Shown here one piece after another: positions 1-8,814 of a DNA stretch of 38,653 nt. The notes beneath the pieces are model-generated. The model ran no database searches, had not been told where the DNA came from, and was given only the letters and a program-made list of their open reading frames with translations. Each line of letters begins with the position of its first letter. The stretch's first letter is position 1. Origin of the DNA: Flavobacterium psychrophilum. GTDB taxonomy: Bacteria; Bacteroidota; Bacteroidia; Flavobacteriales; Flavobacteriaceae. Both the position numbers and the translations under genes were made by a program. The stretch is from assembly GCA_003243255.1 (NCBI GenBank), contig QFQM01000019.1:1-38653 (forward strand), written 5' to 3'.

Positions 1-124
1 ACTAACACAAGAAAAACTCCGGGAGGATGTGTCGACGACACAACGTGCGCCTTACCCCCAGGAACAGGAAATTAACCTGCCAAGGCATAAGATGACCACG
101 ACACCACAAAGAATAACAGTATGA
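1..124 (+). CDS. C-terminal end of an unknown protein (5' cut by window edge)
   Basis: The frame from base 2 is open for 40 codons and ends in TGA at 122-124. That stop overlaps the ATG of the next gene as ATGA, a typical translational-coupling junction, so I read it as the tail of a gene co-transcribed with the nuclease gene that follows. The visible tail is polar and rich in Pro, Gln, Thr and Arg, with no motif that I recognise. Its place ahead of two DNA-repair genes hints at a repair role, but that is only context. Which family it belongs to needs the upstream sequence. Confidence 0.5.
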   Translation, partial: LTQEKLREDVSTTQRAPYPQEQEINLPRHKMTTTPQRITV

Positions 125-1527
125 GAAAAACAGAATATGCCATTGTGGACATTGAGACCACCGGAGGCCATGCCAGTGGTAGCCGTATTACCGAAATTGC
201 CATCATCATCCATGATGGTATGCAGGTACTGGATCGTTTTGAAACTCTTATCAATCCGCAAAAAGAAATATCGCATCCGATATTTGCCCTTACGGGTATC
301 AACAATGAAATGGTAGCTAATGCCCCGATATTTGATGATGTTGCTGAGAAAATTTTAGAAATGCTGGAAGGACGGATCTTCGTGGCGCACAACGTCAACT
401 TTGACCATTCATTTGTCCGGCATGAACTGGGGAGGGCCGGCCTGAAATGGACTGCAAAAAATAAGTTGTGTACCGTACGAGCCGCACGAAAGATAAGGCC
501 CGGGCTGCCTTCGTATAGCCTGGGTAATTTGTGCCGTTCCCTGGATATACCGCTTCTTCATGCCCACCGCGCCGGTGGCGATGCTGATGCAACTGCAATC
601 CTGCTCGCAATGCTTTTGCAATGGGACACCGATGCGGTTATTGACAAGATGGTTAAAAAGAACGCGAATGACCAGCGGTTGCCACCCAACCTGCCTCCTG
701 AAGATTTTGAAGCCTTGCCGGAAAAGCCGGGAGTGTACTATTTCTACAGCAGGGAAAAGAAGGTAGTATATGTTGGTAAGGCAAAGAATTTAAAAAAACG
801 CGTTGCCCAGCATTTTAGCGGGCATAAGATTACTCCGCAGCGGCAAAACTTCCTGCGGGACATATACAGCATCTCCTTTGAGGTTTGTGCCTCGGAATTC
901 ATGGCATTGCTACTGGAATGCTGTGAGATTAAAAAACTATGGCCCATGTACAACCACGCTTTAAAAAAATTCGATCCAAAATTCGGGCTTTATGAATATG
1001 AGGCACGTAATGGATACAAATACCTGGCTATTGGTAAACTCGTAAAACACCAAGCTTATATCGAAATGTTTCATTCCCTGCATGACGGGGTAAACGTGCT
1101 GTTAAAGCTTTCAGGAGAATTTTCCATTGACAGAAGGTTCTGCCACTATGGAAACACAGATGAACAGGGTACTACCACACGGGATCTTACCATGTTGCCT
1201 GATCTGGAAAAGCACAATGACGCTATAAACAAAGCCCTCGAATTTCTGGAAGCCTCACGCCCGAGTTATGCGATTGTAGACAAAGGTAGGACTAAAGAAG
1301 AAAGGAGCTGCATATGGGTGGAAAAAGGACATTTTTATGGTATGGGTTATATCCACTCTGATACTATCATTCATGATACATCCGAAATCCGGGACTATGT
1401 CGCAACTTACAGCAGTAATGGCTATATCATGCAGCTTATCAATGCGTTTACAATTAAATACCCTGGAAAAGTTGTGAAGCCAAAAGCGCAACTTGCAATA
1501 AATCAAGACGATTATGACACTTTTTAA
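121..1527 (+). CDS. DEDDh exonuclease fused to a GIY-YIG nuclease domain
   Basis: The 468-residue protein has two nuclease modules. Residues about 5-170 are a DnaQ-type 3'-5' exonuclease: D10 and E12 sit in a DIET motif, a NVNFD motif follows, and H149-x4-D154 completes the DEDDh set. Residues about 197-285 are a UvrC-type GIY-YIG domain with GVYYF at 204-208 and VYVGK at 216-220. The last 180 residues match no domain I know. This arrangement (epsilon-like exonuclease plus UvrC N-terminal-like domain) is known in Bacteroidota and Actinobacteria and is usually assigned to DNA repair. The ATG overlaps the stop of the preceding frame, and the 3' end overlaps the AlkB gene by 14 bases, so the three are probably one transcript. 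Its exact substrate is unknown. Confidence 0.88.
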   Translation: MRKTEYAIVDIETTGGHASGSRITEIAIIIHDGMQVLDRFETLINPQKEISHPIFALTGINNEMVANAPIFDDVAEKILEMLEGRIFVAHNVNFDHSFVRHELGRAGLKWTAKNKLCTVRAARKIRPGLPSYSLGNLCRSLDIPLLHAHRAGGDADATAILLAMLLQWDTDAVIDKMVKKNANDQRLPPNLPPEDFEALPEKPGVYYFYSREKKVVYVGKAKNLKKRVAQHFSGHKITPQRQNFLRDIYSISFEVCASEFMALLLECCEIKKLWPMYNHALKKFDPKFGLYEYEARNGYKYLAIGKLVKHQAYIEMFHSLHDGVNVLLKLSGEFSIDRRFCHYGNTDEQGTTTRDLTMLPDLEKHNDAINKALEFLEASRPSYAIVDKGRTKEERSCIWVEKGHFYGMGYIHSDTIIHDTSEIRDYVATYSSNGYIMQLINAFTIKYPGKVVKPKAQLAINQDDYDTF

Positions 1528-2131
1528 CGATACAGAACTCTTTACAGTAGGCAGCAGCCCAAAAAAACATATTGACCTTCCGGACTTGGAACTGATGCAC
1601 TACGACGGTTTTATCCCGAAGCAGGAAGCGGACAATTATTATCAACGGTTGCTTCAGGATACACCCTGGAGGCAGTACCAAATGCCCATGTATGACAAAA
1701 TGGTTACAGCACCACGCATGATTGCCTGGTATGGAGAACAGGAAGACAATGAGAATACACAGCCTTGGACACAGGAATTATTGGAGTTACGCAGCAAAGT
1801 TGAAAAGGAAACGGGATTGAAGTTCAATGCAGTGCTGCTGAACTTATACAGGAATGGCAACGACAGCGTGGCCTGGCATACCGATAAAGAGCATCGGATT
1901 GGGCGCAATCCCAATATTGCCTCGCTTACTTTCGGGCAGACCCGACCTTTTAGATTTCGCCATAAGACCAATAAGGATATTGCGCAGGTTGAGATACCTT
2001 TGCATCACGGGACATTACTACTGATGTCAGGGTCAACAAATACGTTTTGGGAACATCATATTCCAAAGTCATCTAAAGAAATGCTGCCAAGAATTAATCT
2101 TACCTTCAGGCAGATTGCAAAATTGAAGTGA
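1514..2131 (+). CDS. AlkB-like Fe(II)/2-oxoglutarate-dependent dioxygenase
   Basis: The 205-residue protein is a typical single-domain AlkB homologue, an enzyme class that oxidatively removes alkyl groups from DNA or RNA bases. The iron ligands are visible as the HxD pair H122/D124 in AWHTDKEH and the distal H181 in WEHHIPK. The 2-oxoglutarate-binding arginines fit R193 and R199 in PRINLTFRQ. A glycine- and asparagine-rich nucleotide-recognition lid precedes the HxD. The start overlaps the end of the nuclease gene by 14 bases, which argues for translational coupling and a joint role in alkylation or crosslink repair. No Ada-type regulator is visible here. Confidence 0.93.
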   Translation: MTLFNDTELFTVGSSPKKHIDLPDLELMHYDGFIPKQEADNYYQRLLQDTPWRQYQMPMYDKMVTAPRMIAWYGEQEDNENTQPWTQELLELRSKVEKETGLKFNAVLLNLYRNGNDSVAWHTDKEHRIGRNPNIASLTFGQTRPFRFRHKTNKDIAQVEIPLHHGTLLLMSGSTNTFWEHHIPKSSKEMLPRINLTFRQIAKLK

Positions 2132-2173
2132 ACTTGCTATATTTGAATATAACCTAACCAATCAACAGACCCT

Positions 2174-2468
2174 ATGGAAAATCCAATATACCGTCTAAAA
2201 GATATACATAAAATTCCTATAAACACCGCGGGGAAAGAAGTACAGCAAGTATGACAACAGTATTTTCTGTAAAGCTTTTTATTTACAGAATACTACCAAA
2301 CAGCAGACTTTTGAACTAATCTGCTGCGCTGTGTACGCTTTGGAACTATATATCTCATCAATAAACGTCTATTATTTATCGAGGCCAAAAAAAATCGATT
2401 ATAAGATTGACGGGGTAAACACCCAGATCGCCTATCGCAATGCAGTATATATCATAAAGCAAATGTGA
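2174..2468 (+). pseudogene. small unknown gene broken by a +1 frameshift
   Basis: An ATG at 2174 opens a frame that stops after 26 codons. The +1 frame continues as sensible coding sequence from about 2235 to a TGA at 2466-2468. The switch falls at a GGGG run (2230-2233); removing one G would give a continuous protein of about 97 residues that ends in RNAVYIIKQM. The second half has a hydrophobic stretch (LICCAVYALEL) followed by a Tyr- and Lys-rich tail. I do not recognise the family. It may be a real disabled gene, a sequencing error in the G run, or less likely a programmed frameshift. It lies between the repair genes and the Gabija-type pair. Confidence 0.45.
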
Positions 2469-2558
2469 AGCAGCCCTATTCTTCACTTTTCAAAAAAATA
2501 GGACATCTTCGCATTTTTGCTTGATCGCTTGCTTAACATCTAGTTCTTTAGCCTTCTC

Positions 2559-2586
2559 TTTGTGGAGGAGCACTCTTTTATCTTTT
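2559..2586 (+). promoter_or_regulatory. possible promoter of the Gabija-type operon
   Basis: TTTG at 2559-2562 is followed after 16 bases by TATCTTTT, close to the Bacteroidota -7 consensus TAnnTTTG, and lies 20 bases before the gajA-like ATG. The spacing is slightly short and the last base of the -7 box deviates, so this is a weak call. Confidence 0.3.
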
Positions 2587-2605
2587 CAAACCAGTAAATA
2601 GAAAT

Positions 2606-4435
2606 ATGCATATAGCACAACTTAAACTGTGGAATTTCAGGAAATATGGCCTCTCGCACGGCATCGACATTATTGAAGGCAATCCTGGGTTAGAAGTTAA
2701 CTTTACGAAAGGCTTAAATGTTATCATCGGTGAAAATGATTCTGGCAAGACCGCAATAATCGATGCGATAAAACTCGTGTTAAAAACCCACAGCTACGAT
2801 TATATTCGTGTGGAAGACCATGACTTCCACAATAACACTGAGCGTCTCAGAATTGAAATCGTTTTTGAAGGCTTGGAAGATGATGAAGCGAAAAATTTTA
2901 CCGAGTGGATTGGATGGTACGGGATGGGGAATGATGCCGTACCTTATTTGAAACTTCACTATGATGTACGCAGGCAGGATAAGCGAATCTTTCCAAGCGA
3001 CGTCAAAGCTGGCGTCGACCAGGATGGGTACATTATGACAGCCGAAGCGAAAGAATACTTAAAAGCTACCTATCTAAAGCCTTTGCGTGACGCTGAAAAC
3101 GAACTTATAGCAAAGCGGAACTCCAGGTTGTCACAGATACTATTGGGTGATCCTGCTTTTAAGGGACGCGAGAAAGACCATGAACTGGTTAAGATATTCG
3201 AAAACCTTAGCATTGAGCTCAATAAATACTTCAGGGGAGAATTCAGTATGCCTCTTCTTGATGAGCATGGGAAGGAAAAATTAGGTGAGGACAATATGCC
3301 GCTGGTGTTTAGGCCGGAAGGAGGTAAAAAAATAAAAGACACGATCGACAGCTATATTAAAGGCTTTTATGGCAATGAATACGAAGCAGAATTCAATGCT
3401 ACCTCCAATTCCATAAAAAGCATTCTGGAAAAACTTGCTCTATTGCTAAAAGATAAGATACATCCCGGACTCGGAACATTAAACCGTCTGTTTATGGCCG
3501 CCGAACTATTGCACCTGAACAAAACCAACTGGTCCGGACTAAGGCTCGGGCTTATAGAAGAACTCGAAGCGCACCTGCACCCACAGGCTCAGATGCAGGT
3601 CATCGAAGCGTTGCAAAAACAAAACTCCATACAATTAATACTCTCCACGCACAGTCCGAATTTAGCCTCGAAACTTAAACTGGAAAACCTAATCATCTGC
3701 CATGGAGACCATGCTTATCCTATGGGAGCCGGCTACACAAAATTAAATAAGGACGATTATAAATTTCTTGAAAAGTTTCTTGATGTCACTAAAGCAAATC
3801 TCTTTTTTGCAAAAGGACTGATATTGGTTGAGGGATGGGCAGAAGAGATTCTGCTTCCCAGCATAGCCGCAAGTATAGGCATAAACCTCACCGAAAGAGG
3901 AATCTCCATCGTGAATGTAGCAGGCATAGCTCTTGAAAACTATGCAGATATATTTCTCAGAAAACAAAAACCTTTCATAGAGGTGCCTGTTGCGATAGTT
4001 ACAGATTGTGATGTATCTGAGTATGAAAGGAAGGGAGATCTGTACAGCAAAAGAAAGGGGGCTGCAATAAAAAAAGAAACAGACGAAAAAATAGTTGCCA
4101 TAAACGCAAGATCAAAACAACATATAAAATATTTTCCTGCGCCACACTGGACTTTGGAATATTCGCTTTTCAAATCAAAATACCTCAAAATAATATTTCA
4201 GGATGCAGCAAAGGAAATTCATACGAAAACAATCTGGGATGACGATTTTGAAAAAGAACTTGCTATAAAGCTAATCAATAAAGGATTAAAAAAAACAGAG
4301 ATAGCCTACCGTGTAGCAAATACAATTGAGGAAGACCTGAAAAAAGGAAAAGATAAAAAGCTATCTATAACTGATGATGAAAAAGACAGTATAAACTACC
4401 TCATTAAAGCCATTAAGTATGCCTGTGGAAATTAA
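2606..4435 (+). CDS. gajA: OLD-family ATP-dependent nuclease, GajA-like (Gabija defence)
   Basis: The 609-residue protein has an SMC/RecF-like ATPase domain followed by a TOPRIM nuclease domain. Walker A is GENDSGKT at 42-49, Walker B and the D-loop are in LIEELEAHLHP at about 316-326, and the H-loop is STHS at 347-350. The TOPRIM acidic residues are E409 in LVEGWAEE and D467/D469 in TDCD. OLD nucleases encoded next to a UvrD-like helicase are class 2, and this is the composition of Gabija anti-phage systems. Known GajA is a nicking endonuclease whose activity is inhibited by NTPs, so it fires when phage replication depletes nucleotides. The gene overlaps the helicase gene by 17 bases. It is slightly longer than classical GajA (about 580 residues). 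The exact defence subtype is an inference. Confidence 0.82.
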   Translation: MHIAQLKLWNFRKYGLSHGIDIIEGNPGLEVNFTKGLNVIIGENDSGKTAIIDAIKLVLKTHSYDYIRVEDHDFHNNTERLRIEIVFEGLEDDEAKNFTEWIGWYGMGNDAVPYLKLHYDVRRQDKRIFPSDVKAGVDQDGYIMTAEAKEYLKATYLKPLRDAENELIAKRNSRLSQILLGDPAFKGREKDHELVKIFENLSIELNKYFRGEFSMPLLDEHGKEKLGEDNMPLVFRPEGGKKIKDTIDSYIKGFYGNEYEAEFNATSNSIKSILEKLALLLKDKIHPGLGTLNRLFMAAELLHLNKTNWSGLRLGLIEELEAHLHPQAQMQVIEALQKQNSIQLILSTHSPNLASKLKLENLIICHGDHAYPMGAGYTKLNKDDYKFLEKFLDVTKANLFFAKGLILVEGWAEEILLPSIAASIGINLTERGISIVNVAGIALENYADIFLRKQKPFIEVPVAIVTDCDVSEYERKGDLYSKRKGAAIKKETDEKIVAINARSKQHIKYFPAPHWTLEYSLFKSKYLKIIFQDAAKEIHTKTIWDDDFEKELAIKLINKGLKKTEIAYRVANTIEEDLKKGKDKKLSITDDEKDSINYLIKAIKYACGN

Positions 4436-6467
4436 GGTCACAAAAGAAGATATAGCGTACGCTGAAAAAATTCTGTTGCCTGAGGGAAAATCCTTTGATG
4501 CAGAGAGGAAAAAATACATACGGGATTTTCGCACCCTCGATCTTCAGGCAGTACCCGGCAGCGGAAAAACAACTGCCCTTTTAGCAAAGTTACTAATACT
4601 CGAAAGAAAATTACCTTTTTCGGACGGATCCGGTATATTGATAATTTCCCACACCAATGCGGCTGTAGATGAAATCAAGGAGAAACTATACAGGCATTGT
4701 CCAAGGCTTTTTGCCTACCCTAATTTTATCGGCACTATCCAAAGCTTTGTCGACACCTTCTTAGCGATACCTTTTTACACCTCAAAAAATAAAAAGAAGC
4801 CTTTACGTATCGATAATGAAATATACGGGGAAAAAATCGATTGGTACCTGAATAATCTTTGGTCCAGCAAATTCGGTTTTCCCGATGACTTGATAAAAAA
4901 GATAGCTCATATTAAGAATGCCACTCCCGATATCTTCCATAATTACAGGTTTCGTATTGATGATAATGTGGTAATCCTCACTGATAATGAGAACTATTCA
5001 AAGCTTGAAATCTCAAAACCAAAAGGCAACACTAAAAAAGAAAACTATAAAGATTATACAGCAGAGGAAAAAGAAAGCGTTTATGGTTGGTTCAAAGAAC
5101 TTAAAATAAAAATTTTAAAAGACGGTATACTTAACTTTGATGATGCTTACTTTTTAGCTGAAAACTATATCCGCAAAATTCCAAAAATTAAAGCAATACT
5201 CCAACAACGCTTTGCTTATGTTTTTGTTGATGAAATGCAGGATATGGATAACCGCCAATACGATCTCTTGGAAAAATTATTTTATGATGATGGGTGCTTG
5301 TCGGTCATTCAACGTATTGGGGATAAAAATCAAGCCATCCACAATTCCGTAAAAACAGCTGCCGATTGGAGGGATAGGAAAACCATACTAAAAATAACTG
5401 GGAGCCCGAGGTTAAGCGGACCTATAGCAAAAATAGTTGAAAAGTTTGCACTACACGCTGGTGAGAATTTTGAGATCAAGGGCCTAAATGACTGTGAAAT
5501 AAAACCTCATATCATAGTTTTTGAAGACACGAAAGATATCATGCCTGGATTTACGGAAATTTTGCGAACATATGAAACTTCAGGGAAACTAAGCTGTGAG
5601 GGTAAAAATATAAAGGCTGTCTGCTGGAATACGGAATGGAAAAATCAAAAGGATATTGCTGATAAGTCAAAACTGCGCCTGACAGATTACTGCGCAGGCT
5701 TTTCTAAGGACAAGCAGGTTCCTAAACTGGATCATAGCCAACTTAAAAACTACCTGATTGCTGACGATAAATACAAAAGCCTGTCACATATTAGGAAGAA
5801 CATTCTAAATGCATTACTAAAGGTTTTACGCCTTGAAAATATTACTGGAGCCAGTGACCGCAATTTTACTAAAAAGACGCTGCTCAATTATATTAAGACA
5901 GATCATGAAGATCATTATAATATCTTAAACCAGAACTTATACCTTTGGTCGATAGGAATTGTGAGGGAAGATGTAGATGGCGTCTGGCAGGAAATTAAGA
6001 AATATATTCCTAGCCTGCTTGCACTATTTAGAAAAGGTCCTCTCTCTAACATTTCCGGTGTTTTTGTTAATGAGGATAGTAGGGACGCGGGATCTAAAAA
6101 TACCTCTAAATCGGCCGCACCTTCAAACATTTATGTCAATGGCAATCTAAGTATCGAATATACAAGCGTACATGCTGTAAAGGGGCAAACGCATTATGCT
6201 ACATTATACCTGGAATCTTTCTATGAAAAAGGATATGGCAATTATGAGTCGGAGCGGCTTAGAAATCAGTTCTTAGCTACCCAGACAGTTGCTGAAACCC
6301 TTGCATCATTGGCTAATAGCCGAGAATTGGTAGCACAGTCTTCCAAAATGGCTTATGTAGGCTTTTCTAGGCCTACGCATTTCTTATGCGTAGCCATTCA
6401 CAAAGCGCGATATGAGCAGTATCTCAAAGGTATCAGTCAGGATTTATGGGAAATAAAAACATTATAA
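4419..6467 (+). CDS. gajB: UvrD/Rep-like superfamily 1 helicase, GajB-like (Gabija defence)
   Basis: The 682-residue protein carries the SF1A helicase motifs in order: Walker A AVPGSGKT at 44-51, motif Ia ISHTNAAVDEIK, motif II DEMQD at 271-275, motif III GDKNQ at 301-305, motif V VHAVKGQTH at 584-592, and motif VI YVGFSRPTH with the arginine finger near R651. Overlap with the OLD nuclease gene indicates a single translation-coupled operon. In Gabija, GajB senses DNA ends and hydrolyses nucleotides, which relieves inhibition of GajA. The protein is clearly longer than the founding Bacillus GajB (about 490 residues). The extra length lies mostly in the 2A/2B region, between about residues 340 and 580. 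Base composition is strongly AT-rich, consistent with acquisition. Confidence 0.82.
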   Translation: MPVEIKVTKEDIAYAEKILLPEGKSFDAERKKYIRDFRTLDLQAVPGSGKTTALLAKLLILERKLPFSDGSGILIISHTNAAVDEIKEKLYRHCPRLFAYPNFIGTIQSFVDTFLAIPFYTSKNKKKPLRIDNEIYGEKIDWYLNNLWSSKFGFPDDLIKKIAHIKNATPDIFHNYRFRIDDNVVILTDNENYSKLEISKPKGNTKKENYKDYTAEEKESVYGWFKELKIKILKDGILNFDDAYFLAENYIRKIPKIKAILQQRFAYVFVDEMQDMDNRQYDLLEKLFYDDGCLSVIQRIGDKNQAIHNSVKTAADWRDRKTILKITGSPRLSGPIAKIVEKFALHAGENFEIKGLNDCEIKPHIIVFEDTKDIMPGFTEILRTYETSGKLSCEGKNIKAVCWNTEWKNQKDIADKSKLRLTDYCAGFSKDKQVPKLDHSQLKNYLIADDKYKSLSHIRKNILNALLKVLRLENITGASDRNFTKKTLLNYIKTDHEDHYNILNQNLYLWSIGIVREDVDGVWQEIKKYIPSLLALFRKGPLSNISGVFVNEDSRDAGSKNTSKSAAPSNIYVNGNLSIEYTSVHAVKGQTHYATLYLESFYEKGYGNYESERLRNQFLATQTVAETLASLANSRELVAQSSKMAYVGFSRPTHFLCVAIHKARYEQYLKGISQDLWEIKTL

Positions 6468-6672
6468 TAAATTGTAAAGGTTCTGTCATATCTGCGCTTT
6501 AACTGACATCAGTCAAACATATAAGGTTAGGTCGCCAATTTACAAATGAATTGTACATCGTTATTTCAGGTTTAATCATCTGTTTTTTTCTCGTCATATG
6601 TACGACTTTAATTCCGTGCAATGTCCTTTCCGCTTATTCATAACTTTTAAAGCCTAACCTATTTTATATCCT

Positions 6673-6864
6673 TCACTTGACAAAACGATCATCCTGCCGG
6701 GCAATGTTGTTTAGATATTTACATTGTCTAATATTTTTATTAGAATACGAACGCTTGTTGTAAACTTTAATAGCTCCCCCTATTCCATCCACTTTATCTA
6801 CAATGATTACTCTGGGTTTACCATTGTTGTTAATTGCCTTTATCAAAAATAATTGAGTACTCAT
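6673..6864 (-). CDS. possible small hypothetical protein
   Basis: The frame encodes 63 residues, with a plausible N-terminal beta strand (STQLFLIKAI), a central DKVDGIGGAIKVY segment and a basic Asn-rich tail. Purine-rich AGGAG and GGAGG stretches lie within 20 bases upstream of the ATG. No family is recognised, the stretch is AT-rich, and there are no neighbours on the same strand, so it could equally be a chance frame in a spacer. Confidence 0.25.
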   Translation of the reverse strand: MSTQLFLIKAINNNGKPRVIIVDKVDGIGGAIKVYNKRSYSNKNIRQCKYLNNIARQDDRFVK

Positions 6865-7205
6865 CCTCCGTATTCTCCTAGTTAAAAGAAAATCAATTGT
6901 ATTACCTGATTTATCGGCAGCTCGATAAGATAACAGGACATTACAATCTGACTATAATAATATTTCTATCTGAAAATAATATACCCTTAAAGTCCCGAAA
7001 CCAATTTGGTAATAAAGTAAAAATGCAATTAAAAAAGTAAAACGTATTTCAAAGAATATAGCGATTGATAGTAATTAACATTTGCTTGCACTTTTAGAAT
7101 AACCTCTTAAATTTCATTATGTTATAAAGTAAATCAGGCAAAATTACGGGGTTTTACAAAATAAAATCTTACTAATTTTCTGTCAGCAAATTAACAAATG
7201 AAAAT
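6865..7205. other. AT-rich spacer without recognised features
   Basis: About 340 bases of very AT-rich sequence separate the Gabija-type operon region from the next gene pair. I see no convincing coding frame, RNA gene or strong hairpin. A promoter for the gene at 7206 is expected here, but no clear TTTG/TAnnTTTG pair stands out. Confidence 0.4.
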
Positions 7206-7541
7206 ATGGCAAAATTATCAGTATCCAATGGGGATATCGCCCTAATTGATGTGAAGTTATCTTTCACAGGGACAGTACGAAATCATGTTGTAACAGTTGA
7301 AAATCAACACATTCCAACAGTTAACAATGAAGCCAAAGATGTTGAGATAGTGCTTGATGGCGATCCGGTCCGTATACGGGGCAGGTTTGTGGGATCAAAG
7401 GGAAGCGTCATTGACAAGTTCGAGGTAGGCATCAACGGCGTGTTTGGGTTTAAGGTGGCAGACATTAAATTCAAGTACGACGAGATAGAAATCACTGTAC
7501 ATATACCTTATAGTAAATTTAATTTAAAAGAGAAAAAATGA
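7206..7541 (+). CDS. hypothetical all-beta protein, first of a two-gene unit
   Basis: The 111-residue protein has no signal peptide and no motif I recognise. Its pattern of alternating hydrophobic residues, with many Val, Ile, Lys and Gly, suggests a compact beta-sheet domain, and it ends in a short Lys-rich tail. The stop overlaps the next ATG as ATGA, so the two proteins are probably made together. It lies in the AT-rich segment with the Gabija-type pair. Whether it belongs to a defence function, a phage-derived structure or something else cannot be said from sequence alone. Confidence 0.65.
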   Translation: MAKLSVSNGDIALIDVKLSFTGTVRNHVVTVENQHIPTVNNEAKDVEIVLDGDPVRIRGRFVGSKGSVIDKFEVGINGVFGFKVADIKFKYDEIEITVHIPYSKFNLKEKK

Positions 7542-8569
7542 AAAAAATAATTGCTTTAGCGCTCCTCCTTTCATTTATAGATTTGTATAGTCAGTCAATA
7601 ATAACTACCACCTCAGGCAAGAGTGGTATTTTAGTTGGCGCCGAAAATGATTTTGCAGGTATATCTTATGAAAATGCATCTGACAAGTTTACTTTTAATT
7701 ACAAATCTACTCGGCAGGAAAAGCTCGATAGAAATGAAACAGATCAATATCCCAATTTTCACGGTTCAAATATTAGTATAGGCATTAAAACGGATAAGAA
7801 CAAAAGCAAACTGATCTCCGATGGTAGCTGGCAAGGAGGAGTTGAGATGGATTATACGCTTTTCTGGACCAAAGATAACCGATCAAGACCTGAAAAAAGG
7901 GAAACGGAAGAGATTCCCGGAGGTAGTGTTGTACATAATGAGTTAGAATATAAACAATGTACCTGGTACGGCAAATTAACAGGCGCGGTTGAGCGTATCT
8001 ACACATTTCAAACTGTAATCAAATATCAGGACACCACCTATGTTACTCTTGATAATCCGCTCCAAACCACATCCACGTTAACAGTGGGTTTTTACAAAAC
8101 AATACGTTTTAAGACCTTCCACGACTTTTCCTGGGGAATATCTTCCAATATAAGCTACATCACCAATAGTGTGCGTAAATTAAAAGAATCCACCCTTACC
8201 CCACTTAAAGGCACTTACCTGAATCAAGAAGATAATTCGCCCATAATAAATATCGGCAAGCAAATTAGTTACTACAATGGCATTTCTGAAAATGAAATTT
8301 ATGTCGTCCCAAGAGCCGATATATTTTACCGGTATAACTTAGGAGAAAAGAAACCGATAATTGGTATTATTGCATCATATTCTCCTTTGATCAGTTCTTT
8401 AAAGAAAGTCCCTGTTCGAAATTGTTTCGCGATCGGACCGAGTTTTGGCCTACCGTCCTTTTCCGATCACGTGGTGTTTGCTATCTTCAATGAATTCATA
8501 CAGAACGAGAACCGTGTTTATAAATATCAACTGACTTTTAACGCTTCAATACCATTGAAATTTAAATAA
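7538..8569 (+). CDS. secreted hypothetical protein, possible outer-membrane beta-barrel
   Basis: The 343-residue protein begins with a clear Sec signal peptide (MKKIIALALLLSFIDLYSQ, cleavage near residue 19). The mature part alternates polar and aromatic residues and contains strands separated by Gly/Asn/Asp turns. It ends in ASIPLKFK, compatible with a small outer-membrane barrel or a periplasmic beta protein. There is no lipobox and no TonB plug. It is translationally coupled to the upstream gene by ATGA. I do not recognise a family. A long perfect palindrome follows the stop codon within 40 bases. Confidence 0.65.
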   Translation: MKKIIALALLLSFIDLYSQSIITTTSGKSGILVGAENDFAGISYENASDKFTFNYKSTRQEKLDRNETDQYPNFHGSNISIGIKTDKNKSKLISDGSWQGGVEMDYTLFWTKDNRSRPEKRETEEIPGGSVVHNELEYKQCTWYGKLTGAVERIYTFQTVIKYQDTTYVTLDNPLQTTSTLTVGFYKTIRFKTFHDFSWGISSNISYITNSVRKLKESTLTPLKGTYLNQEDNSPIINIGKQISYYNGISENEIYVVPRADIFYRYNLGEKKPIIGIIASYSPLISSLKKVPVRNCFAIGPSFGLPSFSDHVVFAIFNEFIQNENRVYKYQLTFNASIPLKFK

Positions 8570-8608
8570 TTTATCGGTATATTTCTAAAATTAATCCTCA
8601 AATTCCCC

Positions 8609-8640
8609 AATTATTATCCATTTTAAAATGGATAATAATT
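8609..8640. repeat. perfect 32-base palindrome
   Basis: Positions 8609-8624 (AATTATTATCCATTTT) are the exact reverse complement of 8625-8640, with no spacer. C residues at 8605-8608 and GGG at 8642-8644 extend it imperfectly. It sits 39 bases after the stop of the preceding gene. It may be a bidirectional terminator-type hairpin or a site for a dimeric protein; the lack of a downstream T run makes a classical terminator less certain. Confidence 0.8.
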
Positions 8641-8814
8641 AGGGATCACAACCTAGTTTTAGAGAATGACAAGATAACATGCTTTAGTTTCTAAACTATT
8701 TAATCAAAACATATATAAAACAATATATCAGACAAACTCAATAAGAATACTTAAATCAAAGTAATTTAAGGGAAAGCTTATTAATGTTATATTTGCGGTT
8801 TCCATCATATATTT

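Noticed and set aside
2230..2250. Programmed ribosomal frameshift in the small gene
   Set aside because: The GGGG run is followed by no obvious stimulatory structure, and the gene family is unknown; mutation or read error is simpler.
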